Source of the DNA: Candidatus Woesearchaeota archaeon
GTDB taxonomy: Archaea; Nanobdellota; Nanobdellia; Woesearchaeales; SM23-78
NCBI GenBank assembly: GCA_016933095.1
Contig: JAFGBP010000018.1
Location: 1 to 19,304 of the forward strand
Length of the DNA stretch: 19,304 nucleotides
Direction of reading: 5' to 3'
In this document: positions 5,990 through 13,546 of the stretch, piece by piece
How the letters are laid out: each line of letters opens with the position of its first letter
Position numbering within the stretch: position 1 is the stretch's first letter
Translations under genes and position numbers: made by a program
Notes under the pieces: generated by a model
What the model was told of the DNA's origin: nothing
Databases searched by the model: none
The model's input: only the letters and a program-made list of their open reading frames with translations

Positions 5990-6027
5990 CGCCGCGTACA
6001 TCAGATGGACAGCTGACTATCGCGGCG
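5990..6027. other. imperfect hairpin between the TrmB gene and pheS
   Basis: CGCCGCG (5990-5996) pairs with CGCGGCG (6021-6027). Inside, TCAG (6001-6004) pairs with CTGA (6013-6016), separated by a symmetric four-base internal loop. It follows a T-rich run at 5930-5987 that probably ends the regulator mRNA, and lies before the pheS TATA box, so it belongs to neither mRNA clearly. It may be a terminator part, a small RNA or chance. Confidence 0.3.
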
Positions 6028-6056
6028 GATGGAAGGCATTGATGAGGGACCAATAA

Positions 6057-6066
6057 TTTTATATAG
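6057..6066 (+). promoter_or_regulatory. TATA box of the pheS-pheT operon
   Basis: TTTTATATAG is a strong archaeal TATA box. It predicts a start near 6087 and hence a leader of about 40 bases before pheS, unlike the leaderless neighbours. Confidence 0.6.
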
Positions 6067-6114
6067 CCCAGTTCCGTTCTTCAGAGCATATCGAATAAGC
6101 GATTAGAAGGGCAG

Positions 6115-6132
6115 ATGGTATATTTACAATGA
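6115..6132 (+). CDS. possible five-codon upstream ORF of pheS
   Basis: ATG GTA TAT TTA CAA TGA encodes MVYLQ. It is preceded by GAAGGG, and its TGA overlaps the pheS ATG as ATGA. pheS has no SD of its own at a proper distance, so ribosomes may reach it by stopping and restarting here. The peptide has no Phe codon, so it is not a classical Phe attenuation leader. Such a short ORF could be chance. Confidence 0.3.
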   Translation: MVYLQ

Positions 6133-7679
6133 CGAGCGAGAAGGTCCAGGAATTGGGAGAGTCTCTTCATCCGTTGGAGAGGAAGGTGCTGCCTGCTTTG
6201 AAGAAGCATGAGAAGCTCTCAGATATTGTGCGGGAGAGCGGGCTTCTTGAGGTAGAGGTCATGCGCGCTGTGCAGTGGCTCCAGGCCAAGGAAGTCCTGC
6301 ACCTGAAGGAGTTCGTGAAGGAGGTCTTGGAGCTTGGCAGCAACGGCCAGAAGGCTTTGGCGAATGGGCTTCCTGAGAGGATTTTCCTGAAGGCCATCGA
6401 GGAGGAGGCTAAGAATCGTGATGATCTCAAGGCTGCGAGCGGCCTTAGTGACGAGGAAGTCAATGCCTGCGTCGGCGTCCTGCGGGGTAAGGCCGCGATT
6501 AACATAAGCCAGGGTCCTGTCTTCATGATCACTGAGCATGGAAAAACCTTGCTCCAGAAGGATACTCCTGAAGAGGCTTTGCTGAAGAAGATCTCGCAAA
6601 AAGAGGTTTCGCCTAGCAACCTTAAGGACTTGGAGAAGCTCGCTTTCAGCAACCTGAAGAAGCGAAAGGACCTCATCGTCGCGGCCATAAAGAAGGAGTG
6701 GACTATCACTCTCACGCCTGCTGGGAAGAGCCTTGTGAAGCTTGACCTGAAGGATGACCTTATAGAGAAGCTCACTCCCGAGATGCTGGCGTCAGGCTCG
6801 TGGAAGGACAAGAAATTCCGGTCTTACGACGTGGAGGCTGTAGTGCCTAAGAAAGCCAGGGGCAAGAGGCATTTCTGGAACCAGGCAAAGCAGAGCGCCA
6901 AGAGCATCTGGCTCGATATGGGATTCAAGGAGATGACTGGCAATCACATCCAGACCTCTTTCTGGAATTTCGACGCTTTGTTCACCGCCCAGGATCATCC
7001 TGTGAGGGAGATGCAGGACACGTTCTTCATCAGCGAGCCAAAGGAAGGGAAGCTTCCTGATGACGCTTGCGTCGAGGCTGTTAAGGCAGTGCATGAGAAC
7101 GGCGGCGACACTGGAAGCACTGGCTGGAACTACAGATGGAATCCTGAAGAGGCGAAGAAGAACGTCCTGCGCACGCACACGACCTGCCTGTCAGCAAGGA
7201 CTCTTGCCCGGATGAAGGAGGAGAGCATCCCGATGCCTGCGAAATACTTCATCGTAGGGAAGGTCTTCAGGAATGAGACTATGGATTGGTCTCATTTGTT
7301 CGAGTTCAGCCAGGTGGATGGTATCGTGGTCGATGAGAACGCAAACTTCCGCCACCTGCTCGGTTACCTGAAATCATTCTTCAAGAAGATGGGGTATGAG
7401 GAGGCGAGGTTTAGGCCTGCGTATTTCCCTTACACGGAATTCAGCGTCGAGATCGACGTCTTCCATCCTAAGCACAAGAAGTGGTTCGAGCTTGGCGGAG
7501 CAGGCATATTCAGGCCTGAAGTCGTGAAGCCCCTGTTAGGCATTGACGTGCCTGTGCTCGCGTGGGGGCCGGGATTCGACCGTATCATAATCGATTATTT
7601 CAAGATCACCGACATCAGGGAGCTGTACAAGAACGATGTGAAGCAGCTCCGCGAGATGAAGGAATGGATGAGACTGTAG
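6129..7679 (+). CDS. pheS: phenylalanyl-tRNA synthetase alpha subunit, archaeal type
   Basis: The 516-residue product matches the archaeal/eukaryotic-type alpha subunit. Residues 1-220 hold repeated winged-helix modules (for example LSDIVRESGLLEVEVMRAVQWL) that bind tRNA. The class II catalytic domain runs from about 240: HPVREMQDTFFI, the motif 2 region with RTHTTCLSARTLARM and FIVGKVFRNETMDWSHLFEF (about 370-398), and motif 3 with GGAGIFRPEVVKPLLG and AWGPGFDRI (about 455-485). It charges tRNA-Phe as an alpha2-beta2 enzyme with PheT, whose gene follows 17 bases later. The chosen start gives full length. No SD is at normal distance; a five-codon ORF overlaps the start. Confidence 0.96.
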   Translation: MTSEKVQELGESLHPLERKVLPALKKHEKLSDIVRESGLLEVEVMRAVQWLQAKEVLHLKEFVKEVLELGSNGQKALANGLPERIFLKAIEEEAKNRDDLKAASGLSDEEVNACVGVLRGKAAINISQGPVFMITEHGKTLLQKDTPEEALLKKISQKEVSPSNLKDLEKLAFSNLKKRKDLIVAAIKKEWTITLTPAGKSLVKLDLKDDLIEKLTPEMLASGSWKDKKFRSYDVEAVVPKKARGKRHFWNQAKQSAKSIWLDMGFKEMTGNHIQTSFWNFDALFTAQDHPVREMQDTFFISEPKEGKLPDDACVEAVKAVHENGGDTGSTGWNYRWNPEEAKKNVLRTHTTCLSARTLARMKEESIPMPAKYFIVGKVFRNETMDWSHLFEFSQVDGIVVDENANFRHLLGYLKSFFKKMGYEEARFRPAYFPYTEFSVEIDVFHPKHKKWFELGGAGIFRPEVVKPLLGIDVPVLAWGPGFDRIIIDYFKITDIRELYKNDVKQLREMKEWMRL

Positions 7680-7696
7680 GTAAAAGGTAAAATAAG

Positions 7697-9385
7697 ATGC
7701 CGACTGTAAACCTTAACAAGCAGATATTGGAGAAGCTTCTTGGGAAGAAGCTAACAGATGAGGAGCTAAAGGATCGTATCAGCATGCTGGGGACTGACCT
7801 TGAGAAGATCGAGGAGGATGACATAGTCGTAGAAGTATTCCCGAACAGGCCTGACATGCTGTCCGAGCAAGGGTTTGCGCGTGCACTCTCCTCTTTCATA
7901 GGAGCCAAGACCGGACTTAGGAAGTTCAAGATAAACCAACCAAAGGATTCTGACCGCTACACTGTCAAGATCGAGAAGTCGGTCGAGAAGGTGAGGCCTT
8001 ACACTGCCTGCGCCATCGTGAAGAAGCTCAATTTCAACGACGAGAAGATAAGGGAGATCGTCCAGCTACAGGAGAAGCTCCACATAACATTTGGCCGCCA
8101 CAGGAAAAAGCTCGCCATAGGAATCTATCCTCTTGAAATGATCAACCTCCCCATCACTTACAAGGCCTTGAAGCCTGAAGAGATAAAGTTCAGGCCGCTC
8201 GAAGCGCCCGGAGAGATGACAGGCTCTGAGATACTGGAAAGCCACCCGACAGGCAAGGAATACGCACACCTGCTCGAGGGCTTTGACCGGTATCCTGTTT
8301 TCGTGGATGCGCTCGACAAGGTGCTCTCCATGCCTCCGATCATCAACTCTCACGAGACCGGCAAGGTCACAGACGACACCAAGGAGGTCTTCATCGAATG
8401 CAGCGGGTTCGACTTCAAGGTGCTCAACCAGTGCCTGAACATCATAGTGACCAGCCTGGCAGAGATGGGCGGCGAGATATACCAGATGACGCTTGAGAGG
8501 CAGGACGGAAAAGACGTCATGAAGACTCTCACTCCCGACCTTGAGCCGCAAGCTTGGAAGCTCGACATAGGATATGTCAAGAAGATGATAGGCCTTGAGC
8601 TTCGCGAGGAAGAAGTCAAAGATTTGCTGGAGCGAATGGGCTACGGGTATGACGATAAGGAGCATACTGTGCTCATCCCTGCCTACAGGACTGACATACT
8701 CCACCAGATTGACCTTGCAGAGGACATCGCGATCGCATACGGTTATGAAAAATTCGAAGCCGAGATCCCGAACGTCATGACTCTTGGAGAAGAGGATCCC
8801 CTGGAAGTGTTCAAGAACAGGATAGCGAACATCCTGGTAGGAATGGGACTCGTCGAGACCATATCCTATAACTTATCGAACAAGGACATCAACAACCAGA
8901 AGATGCTGCTTGACCCGAAATCCAAGGTCGTCGAGCTGGCGAACTCCCAGACTATAGACCGGTCCATAATGAGGTCGTGGGTGCTCCCGAGCCTCATGCA
9001 GATACTTTCAGAGAACACGAACAAGGAATACCCGCAGGAGCTCTTCGAGCTAGGGACAGGATTTGTGATCTCCCAGACAACAGAAACTGGAATTGAAGAG
9101 GTGCCGAAGCTTGCCGTGGTGATTGCAAAAGCTGATTCTGATTTCACCTCTGTAAAGCAGGTGGCCGACGAGCTCCTCGAAGCCCTGGAACTCAAGGGCT
9201 CTGTCGAGAAGGCATCCCATCCATCGTTCATTCCAGGCCGGTGCGCGAAGATTGTGGTGAGAAGGAAAGAAGTTGGGGTCATGGGAGAGATTCACCCGCA
9301 GGTGCTGGAGAACTTCGGAATCCAGATGCCCGGCGTCGGCTTAGAATTGGATATCAGAAAAATTTATGAACTAGTGACGCAGTAG
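7697..9385 (+). CDS. pheT: phenylalanyl-tRNA synthetase beta subunit, archaeal type
   Basis: The 562-residue product is the shorter archaeal-type beta subunit without the bacterial N-terminal tRNA-binding module. It starts MPTVNLNKQILEKLLGKKL; VEVFPNRPDMLSEQGFARAL (about 47-66) is a family signature. The B3/B4 editing domain, which removes misacylated Tyr, covers roughly 90-260 (HITFGRHRKKLAIGIYPLEM, INSHETGKVT). The B5 helix-rich part (about 290-350) contains LERMGYGYDD and VLIPAYRTDILHQIDLAEDI. The C-terminal catalytic-like domain ends with GVMGEIHPQVLENFGI, close to the expected end. An AAAGGT ribosome site lies about nine bases before the ATG. It is the second gene of the pheS-pheT-SLOG operon. 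Confidence 0.95.
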   Translation: MPTVNLNKQILEKLLGKKLTDEELKDRISMLGTDLEKIEEDDIVVEVFPNRPDMLSEQGFARALSSFIGAKTGLRKFKINQPKDSDRYTVKIEKSVEKVRPYTACAIVKKLNFNDEKIREIVQLQEKLHITFGRHRKKLAIGIYPLEMINLPITYKALKPEEIKFRPLEAPGEMTGSEILESHPTGKEYAHLLEGFDRYPVFVDALDKVLSMPPIINSHETGKVTDDTKEVFIECSGFDFKVLNQCLNIIVTSLAEMGGEIYQMTLERQDGKDVMKTLTPDLEPQAWKLDIGYVKKMIGLELREEEVKDLLERMGYGYDDKEHTVLIPAYRTDILHQIDLAEDIAIAYGYEKFEAEIPNVMTLGEEDPLEVFKNRIANILVGMGLVETISYNLSNKDINNQKMLLDPKSKVVELANSQTIDRSIMRSWVLPSLMQILSENTNKEYPQELFELGTGFVISQTTETGIEEVPKLAVVIAKADSDFTSVKQVADELLEALELKGSVEKASHPSFIPGRCAKIVVRRKEVGVMGEIHPQVLENFGIQMPGVGLELDIRKIYELVTQ

Positions 9386-9394
9386 GGGAGTTCT

Positions 9395-9955
9395 ATGAGC
9401 AGACGTTTGCAGATTGCAGTTCTTGGAAGCAGCAAAGAGATTTGTACAAAGAAAGCATATGATATTGCAGAAGGCGTGGGGGAGGAGATCGCAAAGATAG
9501 GAGCTATCTGCCTCACGGGTGGCGGCCACGGTGTGATGGAGGCTGCTATGAAAGGTGCCAAGAAGTATGGGGGGTTGACTCTTGGAATCCTTCCTTGGGG
9601 GAGGATGGAGCATTATAATCGCTACTGCGACGTCGTCGTCGCTACAGGAATTGGATTCTCAAGGGATGCAATTAACCTGAACAGCTGCGACGGAGCTATC
9701 CTCGTTGGAGGAGGTGCAGGGACTCTCAACGAGGCAACGTATGCATATATTGAGGACATACCGATCGTTGCCCTGAGCCCGAGCGGCGGAATGGCTAAGA
9801 AGGTGGCCGGCACTTATTTTGATGAGAGAAGGACAGAGAAGGCATGGGATGCCAAGACACCAAGGGAAGCTATCCGAAGGATACTTACGGAGATCGAGAA
9901 GAAGAAGATCACGAGCAAGCGCGCAGGGTTTCAGAAAAGGCAAATACAGTACTAA
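9395..9955 (+). CDS. SLOG-superfamily nucleotide-binding protein (TIGR00725-like)
   Basis: The 186-residue product is a Rossmann-like protein of the SLOG/DprA-LOG superfamily, often labelled TIGR00725. IAVLGSS opens the first strand, CLTGGGHGVMEAAMKGA (about 39-55) is the phosphate-binding glycine loop, and AILVGGGAGTLNEATYAY (about 101-118) is the second motif, with Glu in its usual place. The Pro of the true LOG motif PGGxGTxxE is missing, so phosphoribohydrolase activity should not be assumed. The last 25 residues are basic and probably flexible. It begins nine bases after the pheT stop with GGGGAG before the ATG, so it is co-transcribed with pheST; a link to Phe-tRNA charging is not known to me. 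Confidence 0.8.
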   Translation: MSRRLQIAVLGSSKEICTKKAYDIAEGVGEEIAKIGAICLTGGGHGVMEAAMKGAKKYGGLTLGILPWGRMEHYNRYCDVVVATGIGFSRDAINLNSCDGAILVGGGAGTLNEATYAYIEDIPIVALSPSGGMAKKVAGTYFDERRTEKAWDAKTPREAIRRILTEIEKKKITSKRAGFQKRQIQY

Positions 9956-10048
9956 GAGGATGAAGCCATCAGGTAGTGCTTGGCTTAATCCAAAAAAAAG
10001 ATTCTAAAAAGTGAATAATGAAAAATATTTGCATTGAATATTCTGAAG

Positions 10049-10438
10049 TTATTCCTTTTTCTCAGGAGCCGCCTCTACCTTCTCATCCTTGGTCTTCTTA
10101 GGGATAGGAGCGTTCTTGATTTTCTTCACAGGGGCTGCCTTCTTCTTCCTGGTCCTCTTAGGAGCCGCAGAGCTCTTCTTGGATTCCTTCTTCTTGCTCT
10201 TTTCGACAAGCACGAATCCTGCTTCTTTAGCTGCCTTTGCGACTGCAGAGGCGTCTGCGCCCTTGGATATCTTGACGACCTGGTCAAGCGGCTCGAGGTG
10301 CTTCACATTGCACTTCCTTCGCCTTGTCTCTCCGTCTATGAGGACTGTGTTCGCGTCCACGTTGTCTATCACTATGCACTTCTGTCCTGCGTCCCTGCCT
10401 GCAAGCTTCACACACACTCTTCCAATCTCGAATAGCAT
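10049..10438 (-). CDS. rpl14e: 50S ribosomal protein eL14
   Basis: The 129-residue product starts MLFEIGRVCVKLAGRDAGQK, the conserved KOW-like beta-barrel opening of eL14, followed by CIVIDNVDANTVLIDGETRR and RKCNVKHLEPLDQVVKI. Archaeal eL14 is usually about 75-95 residues; the last 45 residues here are a Lys/Ala/Pro-rich tail (KKKESKKSSAAPKRTRKKK) expected to be disordered and rRNA-binding. The SD-like GGCTGAT stands three bases before the ATG. It is the last ribosomal gene of the cluster in the window and converges on the SLOG gene; the 93-base gap is AT-rich with no clear hairpin. Confidence 0.92.
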   Translation of the reverse strand: MLFEIGRVCVKLAGRDAGQKCIVIDNVDANTVLIDGETRRRKCNVKHLEPLDQVVKISKGADASAVAKAAKEAGFVLVEKSKKKESKKSSAAPKRTRKKKAAPVKKIKNAPIPKKTKDEKVEAAPEKKE

Positions 10439-10462
10439 TTTATCAGCCTCTTCTTGTTCTTA

Positions 10463-10745
10463 TTATCTATTATCGTTTTTCTCTTTTACTTTGTTTACTT
10501 TGTCTCCTTCACTTATCTTCTTCTCTTCAATCTTCTTTTCTTCATCCGCCGCCTGGCCGGAATGCATTCCGATGAAGGCGGCGCTCGAAAGCTTCAATTC
10601 ACTCGCATTCATTTCCGAACCGGCATCCCTTAAGATTCAACCCGGAATTCGTCGCCGAAAACCTGAATGGATGCTGTATCGGTATCCTAACGTGTCATGT
10701 ATGGCAGCCTTGTTTACGGCATCTTTTACGGACTCTTTTACTGTC
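10463..10745 (-). pseudogene. broken or tiny ORF between eL34 and eL14
   Basis: Two frames make one plausible protein. From the eL34 stop, frame one reads KTVKESVKDAVNKAAIHDTLG; a shifted frame then gives IQVFGDEFRVES; and frame one resumes as LRDAGSEMNASELKLSSAAF and ADEEKKIEEKKISEG to a TAA at 10463. Two compensating shifts near 10650 and 10630 would join them. No start codon in the first frame lies between the eL34 stop and this segment. If no shift is assumed, the only intact part is a 49-residue ORF from ATG 10612 without a convincing SD. In many archaea this slot holds cmk (cytidylate kinase), but I see no P-loop or other kinase motif. It is a decayed gene, an assembly problem or a tiny lineage-specific gene. 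Confidence 0.35.
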
Positions 10746-11015
10746 TTACTGTCCCCTGATCTGGGATTTAAGCTTTGCCCTAAGGCATGCTGGGCACAAG
10801 GAACCGCCGTAAGCTCTCGCCACGGTCTTCTTGGACTTAGGTGTGTTCTTGGCTGCGGCGTTGCCGAGCCTTGGAATCCCTCTTAGGGCTCTTCCGCAGC
10901 TTCCGCACTTTGCGACCTTGGGCTTCCTTGCCTCAAACCTGAGCTTCGTAGCGCCGCCCGGAACTCTCTTGTGAACCCGCTTCTTGCTCCTTGATCTATG
11001 CCTTGGTGCTACCAT
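10746..11015 (-). CDS. rpl34e: 50S ribosomal protein eL34
   Basis: The 89-residue product has the eL34 signature: a basic start MVAPRHRSRSKKRVHKRVPG, then AKCGSCGRALRGIPR and a second knuckle LCPACLRAKL, four cysteines that bind zinc in the 50S subunit. Length is normal for archaea. A TATA box at 11041-11048 lies about 30 bases before the ATG, so eL34 and eL14 form their own transcription unit with a nearly leaderless first gene, apart from secY and the insertase gene upstream. Confidence 0.95.
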   Translation of the reverse strand: MVAPRHRSRSKKRVHKRVPGGATKLRFEARKPKVAKCGSCGRALRGIPRLGNAAAKNTPKSKKTVARAYGGSLCPACLRAKLKSQIRGQ

Positions 11016-11040
11016 ATTATCTCTCTGGAAAATTGAGGTA

Positions 11041-11048
11041 TTTATAAA
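11041..11048 (-). promoter_or_regulatory. TATA box of the eL34-eL14 unit
   Basis: TTTATAAA is centred about 30 bases before the eL34 ATG on the minus strand. It separates eL34-eL14 from the upstream secY unit. Confidence 0.6.
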
Positions 11049-11067
11049 GGTTTTGCTGCGTGAGGCC

Positions 11068-11181
11068 GCGTTGAAAAAGTGCGCATAAGCGCTCCTTCAA
11101 GAAACTTACGCGGACACTCTAGACTCGGCAAAGGGTTCGGCTAATGCGCGATGAGCGCCGCGCACGAGAGACTTTCAACGC
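11068..11181. other. nested inverted-repeat element, possible structured RNA
   Basis: Three successive arms pair across 114 bases in the non-coding gap between the insertase gene and eL34: GCGTTGAAA (11068-11076) with TTTCAACGC (11173-11181), GTGCGC (11079-11084) with GCGCAC (11160-11165), and GCGCTC (11089-11094) with GAGCGC (11153-11158). All 21 base pairs are perfect. Inside, GACTC and GGGTT can close a smaller hairpin around GGCAAA. The 58-base apical part leaves room for further folding. On the minus strand it would be the 3' untranslated region of secY-emc3 or a separate small RNA; strand is not determined by the sequence. It has no coding frame and matches no RNA family that I can name. 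Confidence 0.55.
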
Positions 11182-11210
11182 ACCCGTTGCGTGAACACTC
11201 CAGAAAATGC

Positions 11211-11981
11211 TTAGTACACCTTGAGTATCTTCCTAAGCCCTATGCTCATGAATATGCTTAGGAGCACGTATGACCAGAACCAGGTGAACTTAAGCCCGAA
11301 GATGGTGAAGGGATATATCTTCTCGTTGCCGACGACGATCGACTTCAGCTTCGAGCCCGTTATCGACTCCTCGGGCTGAGAATATTTCTTATCTGTTGAT
11401 ATCAATACTTCATGGTCATAGACTTCATTGTTGTACTCGACTGTTAGGAGATACTCACCAGCGCCTCCTTCAAGCCGCCACACAGCCACGTTCTTCTTCA
11501 AAGCCTCATTGTATCCTATCTCCTGGGTCGCGTTGTTGATGTGCACAAGCTCGGGCGTCGCGGAGAGCGTCGCGGTTGGCGCGTATCCATCGGCAAAGAC
11601 TGCCGTGACTGTAAAGGGAGTGTCCGGCGTTATAGGCAGGTATGCCAGGTTCTGGCTCATCCACATGAATATGAGAAGGACGGGTATCATCGTGTAGAAG
11701 GTCGCCTTGAAGCTGTGCTTCATGTACTCCATGTTCACCTTCATGGCTTCTCCCTGGAGCTTCATCGCCTTTTCAGGGTCTTCCTTTGAAATCTTCCTTA
11801 TCTTGGTCTGGTGTTCCTTCAGCTCGTCCTTCAGGCGCTTCATGGTCTTCTGGTCTGTCACGAACTTGTAGACCAAGGTTATGATGACAGTTATCAGGAA
11901 CGCCATGATGAATATGGCCAAGGCAGGGTGAAGATTAAGCAGAGGATTAAATACCGGATCTAAAAAGCTGATAAAAGCCAT
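11211..11981 (-). CDS. DUF106/EMC3-like membrane protein insertase (Oxa1 superfamily)
   Basis: The 256-residue product has the DUF106 layout: a first membrane helix (about 18-40, LAIFIMAFLITVIITLVYKF), a basic cytoplasmic coiled coil (about 42-90, MKRLKDELKEHQTKIRK), a second helix (about 93-112, FYTMIPVLLIFMWMSQ) and a last one (about 230-252, FTWFWSYVLLSIFMSIG). These proteins are the archaeal relatives of YidC, Get1 and EMC3 that insert membrane proteins. Between helices two and three lies an outside segment of about 110 residues (FTVTAVFADGYAPTATLSAT onward, beta-rich), larger than in typical DUF106 proteins of about 200 residues. An AGGTGAG sequence sits eight bases before the ATG. It follows secY by 101 bases in the same direction, in the usual archaeal order but without adk between them. 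Confidence 0.85.
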   Translation of the reverse strand: MAFISFLDPVFNPLLNLHPALAIFIMAFLITVIITLVYKFVTDQKTMKRLKDELKEHQTKIRKISKEDPEKAMKLQGEAMKVNMEYMKHSFKATFYTMIPVLLIFMWMSQNLAYLPITPDTPFTVTAVFADGYAPTATLSATPELVHINNATQEIGYNEALKKNVAVWRLEGGAGEYLLTVEYNNEVYDHEVLISTDKKYSQPEESITGSKLKSIVVGNEKIYPFTIFGLKFTWFWSYVLLSIFMSIGLRKILKVY

Positions 11982-12082
11982 AAGTCATCTCACCTTTGAA
12001 AAATTAAAAGCCAAAATTTGGAACTGGAACGGAAAATGAAATGGAAATGATGAAGTCAACCGACCTTAGCCTGCCTCACAGC

Positions 12083-13450
12083 CTATCCTGTCATGAACTT
12101 CCTCATCATGGGATTCATGTCCATCAAGTGTTGCTGGGCGATCTCTTCGTAGAGCCTGTAGACGATGGATACTGTAAGCAAGAGTCCTGTCCCGCTTGTC
12201 AGAGCTCCTGAAACGTCAGCAAGCGCGGCAAGCAAGCCCACAGCTATTCCTCCAAGGACTGTGAGCGGCCAGATGTACCTGCTAAGCATCCTCTCAAGCA
12301 CCCTAATATCCTTCCTGAATCCTGGAATTTGAAGGCCTGAGTTTATCATCTGGTTTGCTTGAGCCCTGGGGTCAAGTCCTGAGGTTTGCACCCAGAACAC
12401 GCTGAATACCACTGCGCCGACTATCATGAAGGCCATGTACACAAGTGCATGCCATATGTCGGCGGCTGATAGCGAGCTTGTGATTAGGAGGCGCGTGATC
12501 TGCGGCCCATAGAGCCACGCTGCAAATCCTGAAACCGGACTGTTGCCTGAGAACGTCCCGAGAAGAGGATACCCCCAATTCGCCAATAGCTTTGCAAAGA
12601 GCTGCACGTTCGCGATAAGCGCGGCTACGAGTATGACCGGGATGTTGCTCGTGTAGAAGAAGTGGAGAGGCCACCTGACTCCGTATCCTCTTACTCTTCC
12701 AAAGCTCAAAGGAATCTCTACCTTCATTGATTGACCGTATACCACCATTACGAATACTACAATCGTCGCAATTATTCCTGCCAGGAATAGTCCTGCCGTT
12801 ATCGCATCTCCGGCGCTTAAAGATTGTATGAGTCCTGGAAGGGCTCCTGCAGCGATTCCAGGCTGTGAAGGGCTAGGCAAGGGATTAAATGCCCGAATCA
12901 CAAGGCTCTGGCTCACTCCGGCCGCGATGAACAAGCTGATTCCTGAGCCAAAACCCCACTTGCTTACGACTTCGTCCATGAGCATGATGAGCACTCCTCC
13001 AAGGAAAAGTTGAAATATCAGAACTGCTGGGCTGATGCCTGGAGAAGGCGCAAGCCCCCCCATGCCAACGTAAATTGCTCCTTCAAATATCACAAAGAAG
13101 ACTGACAAGAGCTTCTGTATCCCTTGGTACCTTTTCTTGCCCTCGTGGGTTGTGAGGTCAAACTTTACTATGCCGGACCCATTGAGCAGCTGGAGTACTA
13201 TGGAACCCGTCACGATAGGACCTATTCCAAGGCTTATGATGCTTCCAAAGCTCGCTCCCAATATGACTGAGAGGAATTCGAACTGCTGGAGCGCGTTGGC
13301 CCCTAAGCCGTATAGAGGCACAAGCCCCATGACAAAGAATAGGACTAGGGTGATCATTGTCCATTTCAGCTTCTCATTGAATGCCAGCTTCTTCTGGGTT
13401 GGCGGCTGGACTTCTGGAAGGTTGTTTAGAATGTCGTCAAAAAATGCCAT
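12083..13450 (-). CDS. secY: protein translocase subunit SecY
   Basis: The 455-residue product is a full-length archaeal SecY, the ten-helix channel for Sec export and membrane insertion. It begins with an amphipathic helix (FFDDILNNLPEVQPPTQK) and first helix WTMITLVLFFVMGLVPLYGL. The plug and second-helix region is FLSVILGASFGSIISLGIGP, with TGSIVLQLL after it. Cytoplasmic loops with basic residues include RVRGYGVRWPLHF (between helices 6 and 7) and SGLDPRAQANQMINSGLQIP (between helices 8 and 9), the ribosome-docking loops. It ends with MDMNPMMRKFMTG. Its own TATA-like box at 13487-13496 gives a short leader with a GGGG-containing ribosome site, so secY can be transcribed apart from the ribosomal genes upstream. 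Confidence 0.97.
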   Translation of the reverse strand: MAFFDDILNNLPEVQPPTQKKLAFNEKLKWTMITLVLFFVMGLVPLYGLGANALQQFEFLSVILGASFGSIISLGIGPIVTGSIVLQLLNGSGIVKFDLTTHEGKKRYQGIQKLLSVFFVIFEGAIYVGMGGLAPSPGISPAVLIFQLFLGGVLIMLMDEVVSKWGFGSGISLFIAAGVSQSLVIRAFNPLPSPSQPGIAAGALPGLIQSLSAGDAITAGLFLAGIIATIVVFVMVVYGQSMKVEIPLSFGRVRGYGVRWPLHFFYTSNIPVILVAALIANVQLFAKLLANWGYPLLGTFSGNSPVSGFAAWLYGPQITRLLITSSLSAADIWHALVYMAFMIVGAVVFSVFWVQTSGLDPRAQANQMINSGLQIPGFRKDIRVLERMLSRYIWPLTVLGGIAVGLLAALADVSGALTSGTGLLLTVSIVYRLYEEIAQQHLMDMNPMMRKFMTG

Positions 13451-13486
13451 TTCTCATGTACCCCAAAACCCGTGACTGAAAAGATG

Positions 13487-13496
13487 TTTAAAAAGT
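13487..13496 (-). promoter_or_regulatory. secY TATA-like box
   Basis: The minus strand reads CTTTTTAAAC in the 96-base gap between uL15 and secY, about 41 bases before the secY ATG. It predicts an internal start of transcription near 13465. Confidence 0.45.
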
Positions 13497-13546
13497 TTTG
13501 CTGAAAAAAAGGCTTCAGTACAACTAAGCCCAATCTAAGCACGGGC

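Noticed and set aside
5504..6001. 165-codon minus-strand ORF opposite the TrmB-family gene
   Set aside because: It mirrors a strongly supported coding region and has no start signal.
9395..9955. Calling the SLOG protein a cytokinin-activating LOG enzyme or lysine decarboxylase
   Set aside because: The PGGxGTxxE motif lacks its Pro and the older lysine decarboxylase label of this family is not supported by chemistry.
10089..10886. 265-codon plus-strand ORF over eL14 and eL34
   Set aside because: It is the reverse reading of two clear ribosomal genes, has Phe/Ser-rich composition typical of antisense shadows and no start signal.
11068..11181. tRNA, 5S rRNA or SRP RNA at the nested repeat
   Set aside because: No cloverleaf arms or CCA-adjacent acceptor pattern, and length and helices do not fit 5S or SRP RNA.
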